Numbered from the stretch's first letter, positions 1-8,957 are shown. The stretch: 64,000 nt of DNA from Mycobacterium sp. GA-0227b (GCF_001499855.1 NZ_LQIK01000029.1:1-64000); one strand, 5' to 3'. Numbers and translations: made by a program. The notes: a model not told the origin generated them from the letters alone.

Positions 1-69
1 AACACGGCACAATAACCACGACCACGTGGCCTACTTTTCACCGTCGCTTCTGGCCTAGTTTTCAACCGT

Positions 70-432
70 CGTCAACACCGACATCAGTTCGGTCGTGCAC
101 TTGGCACATTCCAAGCTGTGCAGCATCAACTGGCGGAGGTTGAGGTCGAACTCGCGGTAGCTCGATCTGCAGTCAATGAGGCTGCGGCCGCTGGTGATGA
201 CGTCTCTGCGACGCTCGCGAAACTGCTCGCCGGTCGAGCAGCATCGCGGGCGGTCGGTCGCGCACAAGAGGTGTTCGGCGGCATTGGTTTCACCTGGGAG
301 CACGGATTGCATTTCGACCTGCGCCGAGTCATTGCGCTCGATGCGTTGTTGGGCAGCTCGAATGACCTCGAGCGGGAGATCGGTGACCAGTTGCTTCGTA
401 CCCGAAGGGTCCCCCGACTCGCAGCAGTGTGA
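70..432 (+). pseudogene. Acyl-CoA dehydrogenase C-terminal remnant
   Basis: Only the C-terminal helical domain of an acyl-CoA dehydrogenase survives. It reads in frame from a HQFGRALGTFQAVQHQLAE-like stretch through VFGGIGFTWEHGLHFDLRR to a TGA. It is clearly related to the C-terminus of the complete beta-type dehydrogenase at 16753-17760, which has RQQFGSAVGSFQSIAHQLAE and VFGGIGFTWEHGLHFDVRR. No flavin-binding or N-terminal domain precedes it; the sequence before about 70 is unrelated, so the gene was truncated by a rearrangement. A GTG at 118 could be called as a start, but homology continues upstream of it, so this is a broken gene and not a small ORF. It implies that another copy of a fadE pair once stood here. 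Confidence 0.65.
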
Positions 433-508
433 ACCCCACGATGTTGCCACGAATCAACGAGACCCTGCGAGTGCTCCGCTGGCAGCCGCGGCGAGCAGGT
501 TGAAGGAA

Positions 509-1201
509 TCAGCAGGTGTTCGAGTGGATGCGGGCCAGCAGAGACGGGTCGGGTGGTGTGGTCGCATCCGGGCGCAGCGCGCCCAACGCGACATCGATGT
601 CGTCGCTACGGGCCAGCCCGGGAAAGTCGGTGCCGAGCGCCAGATAGACGTCGTCGCCGATGGCCGCGTTTGCCGACTCTAAGAGCTCAAGACACGGCGC
701 GAGGAGCCACACCGTGGCCGCCGCCGCCCGGCCGGCGGGAGTGCTTCCGAACCGAATCTGGCCCGGGCACGTGAGCTGGCTGCCCGCATAGATGCGATCG
801 TTAGCGGCGGTGGGGTGGCCAACCCCGACTCCGAATCCAAGGTTGCGCAGTTCGCTGGCCACTTGGGCGGCTTGGCCGCCTGACTGCTGCTCCCATGTTG
901 GCCATGTCGTACCGTGGGCGTTAAGTACTCGGACCCTTATGTCGGATACCTTCGCGGGGGCAACGTCGGCCATGATGGCTGGCGAGATTTGCGTGCCCAA
1001 AAGTGACTGGTCCACCGCCGGCTCCGGTGGCGGGTTGCACCCCGGAGCCGCGTGGCTGTTGCCCAGGCGGGTGAGGGCAATCGCCCAGATGACCGCTGTG
1101 ATGACGGTTACAGCCGCGGTGCGGTGCATACCGCGCAGAAGGTCGTCGTGCCGCTGAAAGGATCGGCGATTGATGATGCCGCGTGCGGTGATTCGAGACA
1201 C
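509..1201 (-). CDS. Cei-like envelope protein, LytR_C domain
   Basis: A 230-aa protein with one N-terminal membrane segment (about residues 26-46, AAVTVITAVIWAIALTRL) and an extracytoplasmic LytR_C domain. The domain shows DVAPAKVSDIRVRVLNAHG, GGQAAQVASELRNLGF and a C-terminal LALGTDFPGLARSDDIDVAL...LLARIHSNTC. These features and the length match mycobacterial Cei (Rv2700 family), which supports cell-envelope integrity. The GTG start was chosen because the N-terminus (VSRITARGIINRR) resembles that family and because a good promoter places the transcript start at this GTG. A longer frame upstream has no family resemblance. It is probably a Cei paralogue and seems unconnected to the lipid genes around it. 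Confidence 0.82.
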   Translation of the reverse strand: MSRITARGIINRRSFQRHDDLLRGMHRTAAVTVITAVIWAIALTRLGNSHAAPGCNPPPEPAVDQSLLGTQISPAIMADVAPAKVSDIRVRVLNAHGTTWPTWEQQSGGQAAQVASELRNLGFGVGVGHPTAANDRIYAGSQLTCPGQIRFGSTPAGRAAAATVWLLAPCLELLESANAAIGDDVYLALGTDFPGLARSDDIDVALGALRPDATTPPDPSLLARIHSNTC

Positions 1202-1207
1202 ATCTGC

Positions 1208-1236
1208 ACTGTAGCGCCGGCGCCGGTGAGGGTCAG
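1208..1236 (-). promoter_or_regulatory. Leaderless-type promoter for the cei-like gene
   Basis: Read on the minus strand, a CTGACC -35 box lies 17 bp from a TACAGT -10 box, followed by 6 bp (GCAGAT) and the GTG start codon. The predicted transcription start is the first base of the start codon, the common leaderless layout in mycobacteria. No Shine-Dalgarno sequence is present, which fits. Confidence 0.55.
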
Positions 1237-1434
1237 TGTGAAGTCGTGAAAAGGATGATGCGTGATTTCGAATTACGCAGTGATCGCCACATGTCGTGGA
1301 GGAGCCACGGGGTGGGGAATCTCGGTGAGCGTCAGTGGAATTTCGGTGAGCGCGATCGGCCAAACCGGCCTTTTTTCTACGTCGGCGCGCTTCAGCAATG
1401 GGTCTCACGAAGTACGGGGCAACCGCTGGTGTAA

Positions 1435-2592
1435 TCATATGCCGCCGCGGGCCACCAGTTGCCCCGCGATCACGTTGCGTTGGATCTCGTTAGTGCCCTC
1501 GCCGACGATCATCAGGGGAGCGTCGCGGAAATAACGTTCAACGTCGAATTCGGTGGAGTAGCCGTAGCCGCCGTGAATGCGGACCGCATTGAGTGCGATC
1601 TCCATGGCGACTTCGGAGGCGAACAGTTTTGCCATTCCGGCTTCCATGTCGCAACGTTCGCCGGTGTCGTAGCGGTCGGCGGCATAGCGGGTGAGTTGGC
1701 GTGCCGCGGTCAGCTTGGTGGCCATGTCGGCCAAGTAGTTCCCGATCGCCTGGTGCTTCCATATCGGCTGGCCGAAGCTCTCCCGCTGCTGGGCGTAGCT
1801 TAACGCGTCCTCAAGGGCGGCCGTAGCGACGCCCAGCGCTCGCGCAGCTACCTGGATACGGCCGGTCTCGAGACCTTTCATCATTTGCGCGAACCCGCCT
1901 CCGGGCTCGCCGCCGAGGATCGCCGAGGCCGGCACACGGCAGTCCTCGAAGGAAAGCTCACACGCCTCGACGCCCTTGTAGCCCAGTTTGGGTAGATCCC
2001 GCGATACGCTCAGCCCGCTTGCACACGACTCGACGAGCACCACCGACATTCCCCAATGCCGGGGGCTGGCCTGCGGGTCGGTCTTGCACAACAGCGCGAT
2101 CAGACCCGAACGGCGGGCGTTGCTGATCCACGTCTTGGTGCCTGTGATCACCAATTCGTCGCCGGCTCGGCGGGCAACGGTAATCATATTCTGCAGATCC
2201 GAGCCGCCGCCGGGCTCGGTGAGCGCCATCGTCGCGCGGAGCTCGCCGGCCGCCATCGCCGGCAGGTAGGTGCGCTTCTGTTGGTCGGTGCCAAAGTCTT
2301 CGAGGAGCTTGGCGACCACCGTGTGACCGCCCATTGCCCCGGCCAGGCTCATCCAGCCGCGCGCCAGTTCCTGGGTTATCGCGACATAGCACGCCATCGA
2401 CACCGGTGAGCCGCCGTAATCCTCGCCGATGGCCAGCCCGTAGATGCCGATCTGTTTCATCTGGTCGATCCACTCTTCCGGATAGATGTTGGCGTGTTCG
2501 ACGTCGCGCACGGTCGGTTTGACCTCACGGTCGATGAACGCGCGCACGGTGCTGACGAGCAGCGTCTCATCTTCGTTGAGCGTTGTGTGCAC
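1435..2592 (-). CDS. Acyl-CoA dehydrogenase (FadE family)
   Basis: A full-length 385-aa acyl-CoA dehydrogenase catalysing FAD-dependent alpha,beta-desaturation of an acyl-CoA. The N-terminal helical domain comes first, then the flavin/substrate motif MALTEPGGGSD with ITGTKTWISNA at about 120-155, then the C-terminal domain with QRESFGQPIWKHQAIG, IHGGYGYSTEF and IVGEGTNEIQRNVIAGQL. The glutamate of EGTNEIQ is in the usual position of the catalytic base. The GTG start has a GGAG ribosome site 8-9 bp upstream. It stands alone, transcribed away from the IS region; its relation to the catabolic cluster to the right is not evident. Confidence 0.9.
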   Translation of the reverse strand: MHTTLNEDETLLVSTVRAFIDREVKPTVRDVEHANIYPEEWIDQMKQIGIYGLAIGEDYGGSPVSMACYVAITQELARGWMSLAGAMGGHTVVAKLLEDFGTDQQKRTYLPAMAAGELRATMALTEPGGGSDLQNMITVARRAGDELVITGTKTWISNARRSGLIALLCKTDPQASPRHWGMSVVLVESCASGLSVSRDLPKLGYKGVEACELSFEDCRVPASAILGGEPGGGFAQMMKGLETGRIQVAARALGVATAALEDALSYAQQRESFGQPIWKHQAIGNYLADMATKLTAARQLTRYAADRYDTGERCDMEAGMAKLFASEVAMEIALNAVRIHGGYGYSTEFDVERYFRDAPLMIVGEGTNEIQRNVIAGQLVARGGI

Positions 2593-3262
2593 TTGGCCGC
2601 TCCAAAATCCTCATATGGGTGGCCATACCGGACCGCGGCGGCCACAACTCCATCACGAATGTCAAGTGTGAGTTTGTAGCAGTGGGCGGGTCGCCGCGCA
2701 GTGGTTGATTGAGACGTTGCGTCCACCCATCCGCTCGGCTGCAACGATTAATGCCCTTCCACAATTCGGCCCGGAACAACATCGACTTTGACTGGCCCTT
2801 AGCGGCAGCGTCGGCACCTCGACTGCGTGCGTTCTTTGCGCTCGAACTCGAGTAACGGGCCTGCCTCTGCATGCAACTGAATCGAGTACATTCCCGTGAA
2901 TTGAGCTTGCCGCTTGTGCCGCAATGCACCTGTCCCTGGAGGATGTCTTTGTCCGCGCGAGGTTCTCTTGAGCAACGCGCGCGGTCGATGGCCGTGGGCA
3001 AGCCGTCGATAGCGGCGGCACTATCGCTTGTCGTTTGCTCTGCGCGTAGGTTAGCGAGGGACCTGCAGCGAGAGCCGCCACAAATCGGGCTCGGGCCGTT
3101 TCGGCGCCGAACGCGCACGGTGATGGCATTAGCTGATCAGTCCGGTTCGGCGGCGGCAGGTAGAACCGGATCCTCAGAGACTGCCACTAATTAATGTCCT
3201 TTCCGTCGACGGTTAGCACCGTCCGATCACAGGAGCCAAGACGACGCGTTGTCGCACAGTTA
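2593..3262. other. Intergenic, no gene recognised
   Basis: About 670 bp without a convincing gene. Open frames on both strands have no recognisable domain and no good ribosome site. The right part leads into an operator-like palindrome and decayed transposase sequence, so it is probably remnant DNA around the IS insertion. Confidence 0.5.
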
Positions 3263-3278
3263 CCGAACGCTCGATCAG
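3263..3278. promoter_or_regulatory. Operator-like palindrome, TCGAACGTTCGA family
   Basis: The sequence CCGAACGCTCGATCAG matches the right side of the other sites in this window (CGAACGTTCGATCAG at 44186) with one change in the core. Downstream lies only IS remnant, so this may be an orphan operator whose gene was lost. Confidence 0.4.
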
Positions 3279-3294
3279 TTTATGACTGCTGGAC

Positions 3295-3405
3295 GCCGAT
3301 TTCAAGAGATCGGGGTGCGGACCCACCGAAGCCATCAACCACCGCCTAGAAGCGCTGCCTGCGACGCATTCGGGTTCCGCAGATATCACCTACTGGGTGA
3401 GCTGC
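3295..3405 (+). pseudogene. ISL3-type transposase C-terminal remnant
   Basis: One frame reads TEAINHRLEAL and, after a frame change, the next reads RDAFGFRRYHLL. Together they resemble the TEAINGRLE...LGFRNLTHY end of ISL3-family transposases. No other part of that transposase is present. The fragment abuts the left end of the IS3-type element, which suggests repeated insertion into the same place. Confidence 0.45.
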
Positions 3406-3409
3406 CCGA

Positions 3410-3434
3410 TGAGGTTCCCCCGAGAGCGTGGAGG
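3410..3434 (+). repeat. IS3 element left inverted repeat
   Basis: A 25-bp terminal repeat starting with TG; it matches the right repeat at 23 of 25 positions, with differences at positions 3 and 16. Confidence 0.8.
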
Positions 3435-3454
3435 CATCGGCAATAGGGGTCGAG

Positions 3455-4674
3455 ATGCCAGAGAAACGCAAGAAGTACGACCGGGAGTTCCGTGAGGGTG
3501 CTGTCCGGATCGTCGAAGAGACGGGCAAGCCGATCGCCCAGGTCGCTCGTGACCTGGGGGTGCATGAGGGCACGCTGGGCAACTGGGTGGCACGTGCGCG
3601 GGAAGCCCGCGAGGGCCGCGGTGAGCTGACCCGCGACGACGTGGACGAGTTGAAGCGCCTGCGTAGCGAGGTCGCCGAGCTGCGTATGGAGCGCGATGTC
3701 CTCAAGCGATCAGTGGTCCTGTGGGTGAATGAGGACGAAGTGAGCGTGGCACGCTTCATCGCCGACCAGAGGACCAAATACCCGGTGCCCCATACATTTA
3801 CCTGTGCACTGCTGGGGATCAGCGTGTCCTGGTTCTACAAATGGCTGGCGCCTGCCTCCGGTGATCCCGACGGGGTGCACACCGGCACCGATCGGCGCCG
3901 CTGCCAGCTCGACGAGGCGGTGCGGACGGCATTCGGGAAGGCCAAGGGATTGCACGGGTCGCCGCGGTTGGTGGCCGATCTGCGGGATCTGGGGTGGACA
4001 GTGTCGGAGAAGACGGTCGCCGACTCGATGCGCCGCCAAGGCCTCATCGCGCGCAAGATCCGTCGTCGCGGCGGGCTCACACGGCAGGATAAGACCGCAC
4101 CGAAGTTCCTGACCTACTCAAACGTAACTTCACCGCGTTGGCTCCGAACACCAAGTGGGTTGGGGATATGACCGAGATTCCCACCGCGTCGGGCAAGTTG
4201 TACTTGGCGACGGTGATCGATCTGTACAGCCGCCGACTGCTCGGTGCGGCGACGTCGCGGCATCCGGATGCCAAGCTGGCGTGTGCCGCTATGGAGATGG
4301 CTGTGGCCGCCCGTGGTGGCTGGGAGGCGATCTGGTGCGACGACGAGGCCCAGCGTGTCATTTTCCACACCGAGCGCGGTGCCACCTATACCGCCAAGGA
4401 CTTCCGCGCGCTGTGCACCAGGCTCGGTGTACGTCAGTCGATGGGGCGGGTGGGGTCGTGCTTCGATAATGCCGCCGCAGAGGCGTTCTTCTCCTCGTTG
4501 GAGTGGGAAGTGCTGTCCCGCAACGTTTTCAGTGATACAGTACAAGCGCGGGCTGTGGTCATCGACTGGTGCTACACGTTCTACAACCATCAACGACACC
4601 ACAGCGCCGCCGACGGGCTGTCACCCGTCAACTACGAGATCAGGGAAAACCAACAGAAGCCGGAAGCGGCTTAA
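3455..4674 (+). pseudogene. IS3-family transposase OrfA-OrfB, frameshifted
   Basis: OrfA starts at the ATG of MPEKRKKYDREFREGAV and has the helix-turn-helix and leucine-zipper region (AQVARDLGVHEGTLGNWV, ELRMERDVLKRSVVLWV). It runs in the same frame into OrfB (VARFIADQRTKYPVPHTFTC). At about 4110 the frame is lost: one base appears missing after TTCCT, and the next frame continues as [17 protein letters not shown] to the end. In the DDE core the first Asp (VGDMTEI) and the Glu ([15 protein letters not shown]) are present, but the usual HTDRG reads HTERG, so the second Asp is replaced by Glu. Frameshift plus substitution suggest an inactive copy. Confidence 0.8.
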
Positions 4675-4679
4675 GAAAC

Positions 4680-4704
4680 CCTCCACGATCTCGGGGGAAC
4701 CACA
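4680..4704 (-). repeat. IS3 element right inverted repeat
   Basis: A 25-bp terminal repeat ending in CA, just after the transposase stop codon; it is the inverted partner of the left end. Confidence 0.8.
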
Positions 4705-4876
4705 CAGGCGAACCCGGACCAGATGGCTGGAGTCGGCGATGGCTACCACTCCGTCGTTGGTCACGGCCCTGCCGATCTTCACCGCGCCCCTGGGACGTCC
4801 CACGGCTGTGCCGTCGACGCCACCGCCTTTGCTCGGTCCTCTGGCCAAGCGACCTACCAATGAGCTACACTACTGG

Positions 4877-4888
4877 TCGAACGTTCGA
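4877..4888. promoter_or_regulatory. Operator-like palindrome TCGAACGTTCGA
   Basis: A perfect 12-bp palindrome 63 bp upstream of the SCP2-domain gene that opens the SCP2-fadD-P450-SDR operon. It is one of ten related sites in the window. Confidence 0.55.
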
Positions 4889-4951
4889 TGGGTAGAATTG
4901 GCGGACACGGATCGCCGCAACAACCACCCAGTCGTGATTAAGGGGGTAGCT

Positions 4952-5356
4952 GTGGGCTTCAGCAATGCTGCAGAGGTCACTAAGTACATCGGAGGGATCT
5001 TCGATGACGCCTTCGCGGATCCGGAGATCGGTCCTAGGCTCGCTGAGGTGGGGTCGGTTGTCGCATTCGACTTCAGCGACCCCGATGCGTTCGTCCTTGT
5101 AGACCTGGCGAGCAAGTCGGTGCAAGACCATCTGGCGGATGGGCAAACGCCGGCTGCCACCCTGTCGATGACGGCAGACACCGGTAACGCGTACTGGCAG
5201 GGAAAGGTAAATCTGCCTTTGGCCATGGCCAAGAAGAAGATTCAGGTTGAAGGTAACGTCGCAAGCCTGCTGAAGTTGGCACCGCTGAGCAAGAAACTCA
5301 CTGCTCATTACATCGAACGGCTGAAGAACGACGGTCGCGACGACCTGATCGTCTGA
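4952..5356 (+). CDS. SCP2 sterol-carrier domain protein
   Basis: A small 134-aa protein that is essentially one SCP2 lipid-binding fold. Signs are FDDAFADPEIGPRLAEVGSVVAFDFSDPDAFVLVDL, a middle PAATLSMTADTGNAYWQGKVNL strand region and the closing QVEGNVASLLKLAPL. Such domains bind sterols or acyl chains and often accompany steroid or branched-lipid catabolism. The GTG start was chosen for the AAGGGGG ribosome site about 5 bp upstream; the frame is open much further back, through IS DNA, with no homology. It ends 5 bp before the acyl-CoA synthetase, so they are likely co-transcribed, and the palindrome at 4877 probably controls both. A cytosolic carrier or presenter of the pathway lipid is inferred. 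Confidence 0.75.
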   Translation: MGFSNAAEVTKYIGGIFDDAFADPEIGPRLAEVGSVVAFDFSDPDAFVLVDLASKSVQDHLADGQTPAATLSMTADTGNAYWQGKVNLPLAMAKKKIQVEGNVASLLKLAPLSKKLTAHYIERLKNDGRDDLIV

Positions 5357-5361
5357 TCGCG

Positions 5362-6903
5362 ATGTTTTCCGGTACCCACGTACAGTCAAGACCCGACAAG
5401 CCGGCCGTCATCATGGCCGGCTCGGGGAGGACGACCACTTACTGCGAACTCGAGACCCGGTCAGGACAACTAGCCTGGGCGCTTCACCGCCTCGGACTGC
5501 GCAAAGGCGATGTGGTGGCGCTGCTCTCGGACAACTCGCCTGAAGCGTTTGAGGTTTACTGGGCTGCAGTACGGTCCGGCCTGTACATCACTGCCCTCAA
5601 CTGGCATCTAGCCGCCGACGAAGTCGCCTACATCCTGGTGGACAGTGGCGCAACGGCCGTCATTGCGTCGGCGGGTGTGCGGCCACTGGCTGAGCAGGTC
5701 GCGGCATCGGTTCCATCGGTGGCGCACTGGTACGCGTTCGGCGGTGAGATCGACGGCTTCGGTAACTACGGCGAACTGCTCGAGTCTGCCGGGGCATCAC
5801 GGCTGGCCGATCGACCCCGCGGAACGGACATGCTCTACTCATCGGGTACCACCGGCCGACCCAAGGGCGTCAAACCTCGGCTGCCGAAGGGGCAGGTCGA
5901 TGAAGAGGCCGATCCGATCTCACTCCTCTTGCAACACGCGTTTGGAATGGGCGCCGAAGATGTCTATCTGTCTCCGGCTCCGATTTATCATGCCGCCCCG
6001 TTGAAATGGTCTGCCGCTGTCCAGGCGATTGGCGGAACGGTGGTGATGCTGGACAGATTCGACGCCGAGGCAACGCTGGCGGCCATCGAGAACTTCGGTG
6101 TCACGAGCACGCAGATGGTGCCGACCATGTACATCCGGATGTTGCAGCTGCCCGACAGTGTGCGCGCGAAGTACGACGTGTCTTCACTTCGCATAGCCGT
6201 GCATGGAGCGGCGCCGTGCCCACCAGACGTGAAAGACGCGATGATCGCTTGGTGGGGGCCGATACTCGTGGAGTACTACGGTGCCACCGAAGGACACGGC
6301 AGTACCGTCATCACAACCGAGGACTGGCGCGAGAAGCGCGGGTCGGTCGGCAAGGCGGTACTAGGTGACGTGCACATCTGTGACGACTCCGGGGCTGAGC
6401 TGCCTGCCGGCGCGGTAGGCACGATCTATTTCGAGCGCGACGAAGCGCCCTTCGAATACCACAACGATGCCGAGAAGACCGCTGAGTCCCGTCATCCTGA
6501 GCACCCGAACTGGACAACCGTCGGCGACGTTGGCTATTGCGACGACGAGGGGTATTTGTTCCTCACCGACCGCAAGGGATTCATGATCATTTCCGGGGGA
6601 GTAAACATCTACCCACAGGAGGTGGAGAATGTCTTGGCGATGCACCCGAGCATCCTCGACGTCGCCGTGATCGGTGCACCGGACACCGAGATGGGCCAGC
6701 AGGTTAAGGCGGTCGTGCAACTTCGCGACGGCGTTGCGCCGTCCGACGAGCTAGCCGATCACATCATCGGCTACGCGCGGGAACGTATTGCCCACTTTAA
6801 GGCTCCCCGGTCGGTTGACTTCGTCGAGTGCCTGCCGAGGTTGGCGACCGGAAAACTCGCCAAGAGAGCTTTGGTGGATCGCTATTTGGAGGTAAACCGA
6901 TGA
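5362..6903 (+). CDS. Acyl-CoA synthetase (FadD family)
   Basis: A 513-aa ATP-dependent acid-CoA ligase of the ANL superfamily. Motif order is normal: phosphate loop MLYSSGTTGRPKGV at about 155-168, the adenylate-binding EYYGATEGHG near 300, TVGDVGYCDDEGYLFLTDRKG near 385-405, and the C-terminal RLATGKLAKR with the catalytic Lys near 500. It should activate a carboxylic acid to its CoA thioester for beta-oxidation. The start follows the SCP2 stop by 5 bp and the stop overlaps the P450 ATG (ATGA), so it sits inside one operon. The substrate cannot be read from sequence; the neighbours suggest a steroid- or terpenoid-like acid. Confidence 0.88.
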   Translation: MFSGTHVQSRPDKPAVIMAGSGRTTTYCELETRSGQLAWALHRLGLRKGDVVALLSDNSPEAFEVYWAAVRSGLYITALNWHLAADEVAYILVDSGATAVIASAGVRPLAEQVAASVPSVAHWYAFGGEIDGFGNYGELLESAGASRLADRPRGTDMLYSSGTTGRPKGVKPRLPKGQVDEEADPISLLLQHAFGMGAEDVYLSPAPIYHAAPLKWSAAVQAIGGTVVMLDRFDAEATLAAIENFGVTSTQMVPTMYIRMLQLPDSVRAKYDVSSLRIAVHGAAPCPPDVKDAMIAWWGPILVEYYGATEGHGSTVITTEDWREKRGSVGKAVLGDVHICDDSGAELPAGAVGTIYFERDEAPFEYHNDAEKTAESRHPEHPNWTTVGDVGYCDDEGYLFLTDRKGFMIISGGVNIYPQEVENVLAMHPSILDVAVIGAPDTEMGQQVKAVVQLRDGVAPSDELADHIIGYARERIAHFKAPRSVDFVECLPRLATGKLAKRALVDRYLEVNR

Positions 6904-8159
6904 CCGTTTCCGCCCCGCACTCGGCTCGTCCCTACGATCCGATATGTATTTCTCCGCTTGACTTTTGGGCGCGCACTGCCGAGGAGCGCGAAGCCTACTT
7001 CAAGCTTCTGCGCGATGAGCGACCGGTCAGCTGGCACCCACCGCTCGAAGGCGCCATGATCCCACCAGAGATTGACGGCTTATGGGCGGTAACCCGACAT
7101 GAGGACATCAGCTATGTAAGCAAGCACCCGGAGATCTTCTGTTCGAGCAGGGGTGTCATGATGGAATCGACACCCGACGAATTCCTCTACGCGGCTACGT
7201 CTTTCCTTTCGCTCGACCCACCACAGCATGGGCATGTTCGGCGGCTGATCAGTTCGGTGTTCACTCCCCGCCAGATCGCAAAGATTGGTGACCAGATCAA
7301 CAATCAGGCCGTCCAGATCGTCGACGACTTGCTCGCGACCAACGGCGGAGACTTCGTCCAGCAGGTGTCCAAGCGCCTTCCGATGTGGACGATCTACGAG
7401 ATGATCGGCCTTCCGCTGGAAAAACGCGACGAAGCCGCCCACCATGCCGATGGGAGCGTGACGTGGGCCGACCCAGACGTGGCGGCCGGCCGGGAACCAG
7501 TACAGGTCGTCAACGATGCCCTGGTGGCACTGCTCGCGATGGGTCTCGAACTCGCCGAGGAACGTCGCGTCAAGCCGACCGATGACCTGATGTCGCTGTT
7601 GGTGGCGGCAGAAATCGACGGCCACAAGCTCACCGACGACGACCTCGGCGCCTTCTTCGTGTTGCTGTCAATCGCCGGCAACGACACTACGCGTAACACA
7701 ACAACGCTGGCCGCAATGGCCCTACAGGACTGCCCAGACCAACGGGCGCTGCTGGAGAACGACTTTGACCGTCATATCAAGACGGCGGTTGAGGAATTCA
7801 TACGCTGGGCGTCACCCGTGATGACGTTCCGCCGCACCGCCACCCGCGACACCGTCCTTCGTGATCAGCAGATCAAAGAAGGCGATTGGGTGGTGCTGAT
7901 CTACCCGTCGGGTAACCGTGACGAACGGGTTTTCAGCAATCCCGGTACCTTCGACATCCGCCGTAACCCCAACCCGCACGTCGCATTCGGGGGTGGCGGC
8001 CCGCACTACTGCCTGGGAGCATTCCTGGCGAAGATGCAGCTCGAGGCGCTCTTTCGGCAGCTGATCTTGCGTGCTCCCAATCTACGTCTGGGCCAGCCCA
8101 GCCTTTTGACGGGCAATTTCGTCTACGCCGTCAAGTCGCTGCCCTACACCCTCGACTAG
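6900..8159 (+). CDS. Cytochrome P450
   Basis: A 419-aa soluble bacterial P450. The I-helix LLSIAGNDTTRNT carries the oxygen-activating Thr. The heme-binding loop FGGGGPHYCLGAFLA places the thiolate ligand at Cys371. The segment EEFIRWASPVMTFRRTATRDT resembles the CYP124/CYP125/CYP142 group, which oxidises terminal methyl groups of sterol and isoprenoid side chains; that assignment is inference from short motifs. The ATG overlaps the TGA of the upstream synthetase, and an SDR follows 12 bp downstream. The small ferredoxin at 9520 is a plausible electron donor. Likely role: first hydroxylation of the imported lipid, in the cytosol. Confidence 0.88.
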   Translation: MTVSAPHSARPYDPICISPLDFWARTAEEREAYFKLLRDERPVSWHPPLEGAMIPPEIDGLWAVTRHEDISYVSKHPEIFCSSRGVMMESTPDEFLYAATSFLSLDPPQHGHVRRLISSVFTPRQIAKIGDQINNQAVQIVDDLLATNGGDFVQQVSKRLPMWTIYEMIGLPLEKRDEAAHHADGSVTWADPDVAAGREPVQVVNDALVALLAMGLELAEERRVKPTDDLMSLLVAAEIDGHKLTDDDLGAFFVLLSIAGNDTTRNTTTLAAMALQDCPDQRALLENDFDRHIKTAVEEFIRWASPVMTFRRTATRDTVLRDQQIKEGDWVVLIYPSGNRDERVFSNPGTFDIRRNPNPHVAFGGGGPHYCLGAFLAKMQLEALFRQLILRAPNLRLGQPSLLTGNFVYAVKSLPYTLD

Positions 8160-8171
8160 GAAGGACGAGAC

Positions 8172-8957
8172 ATGTTCGCGGGAAAGCGCTACGTCGTCAC
8201 CGGCGCGGCATCCGGAATTGGCCACGCAACTGTCTCAAAGCTGCTCGCAGTCGGTGCCGATGTCTACTCCCTGGATCGCAACGAACCGACAGCAGCGGTC
8301 ACCGGCCACATCGCTGTCGACCTTGCAGATCCGCGAAGCATCGACTCGGCCCTCGAACAGTTGCAAGGTGAGTTCGACGGTCTCATGAACGTCGCGGGCA
8401 TTCCGGGCACGGCACCGTCGGCACAAGTACTCGCGGTCAACTGCCTTGCCGTGCGCCACCTCACCGAAGCGTTTTTCGGCCTGCTACGACCCGGCGGCAC
8501 AGTGACAATCGTCTCTTCGACAGCCGGCGTCGGCTGGCCGCAGCGTCTCGCGGCTATCCGCGACCTCCTCTCCACCGACACCTTCGACGACGGCGCCGCC
8601 TGGTTTGAGGCCCACCCTCAGTGCGGCAACGCCTACAACTTCTCCAAGGAAGTCAGCACTACCTACGTACTGTCGATGGGCCTGGCCTTGGCGCAAATGG
8701 GCTTCCGCATCAACGCGGTAGCTCCGGGGCCAGTGGAGACGCCGATCCTCGCCGACTTCGAGAACTCTATGGGCAAGGAAGTTCTGGACGGAGTCAAGGG
8801 CCTCCTCGGGCGACATGCCACACCAGATGAGATAGCCGACGTTGTCGTCTTCCTGGCCTCGGATGCCGCTCGGTGGATCAACGGCCAGGTGATCAACGTC
8901 GACGGCGGGATCACCGGCGCTGTCCTCAGTGGAGTAGTCCCGGCACCAGAAATCTAG
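8172..8957 (+). CDS. SDR-family oxidoreductase
   Basis: A 261-aa classical short-chain dehydrogenase. The nucleotide-binding TGAASGIG is at residues 10-17, NVAG near 75, the catalytic Ser in VSSTAG and YNFSK (Tyr-x3-Lys) near 160. The tail INAVAPGPVETPI and DGGITG are typical. The insert between Ser and Tyr (RDLLSTDTFDDGAAWFEAHPQ) resembles 3-alpha-hydroxysteroid dehydrogenase-like SDRs. It probably oxidises the alcohol formed by the P450 or a steroid hydroxyl group with NAD(P). It is the last clear gene of the 4952-8957 operon, preceded by an AAGGA ribosome site. Confidence 0.85.
   Translation: MFAGKRYVVTGAASGIGHATVSKLLAVGADVYSLDRNEPTAAVTGHIAVDLADPRSIDSALEQLQGEFDGLMNVAGIPGTAPSAQVLAVNCLAVRHLTEAFFGLLRPGGTVTIVSSTAGVGWPQRLAAIRDLLSTDTFDDGAAWFEAHPQCGNAYNFSKEVSTTYVLSMGLALAQMGFRINAVAPGPVETPILADFENSMGKEVLDGVKGLLGRHATPDEIADVVVFLASDAARWINGQVINVDGGITGAVLSGVVPAPEI

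Larger units (their letters stand above)
3410..4704 (+). mobile_element. IS3-family insertion sequence
   Basis: An approximately 1.3-kb element bounded by 25-bp inverted repeats that differ at two positions: left TGAGGTTCCCCCGAG..., right (reverse complement) TGTGGTTCCCCCGAG.... Both ends carry the TG...CA termini usual for IS3. The inside is filled by an OrfA/OrfB transposase. I see no 3-4 bp direct repeat flanking it (CGA on the left, CAG on the right), so the two flanks were probably not joined before insertion, or the element recombined with another copy. Decayed ISL3 sequence lies directly outside the left end. Confidence 0.85.
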
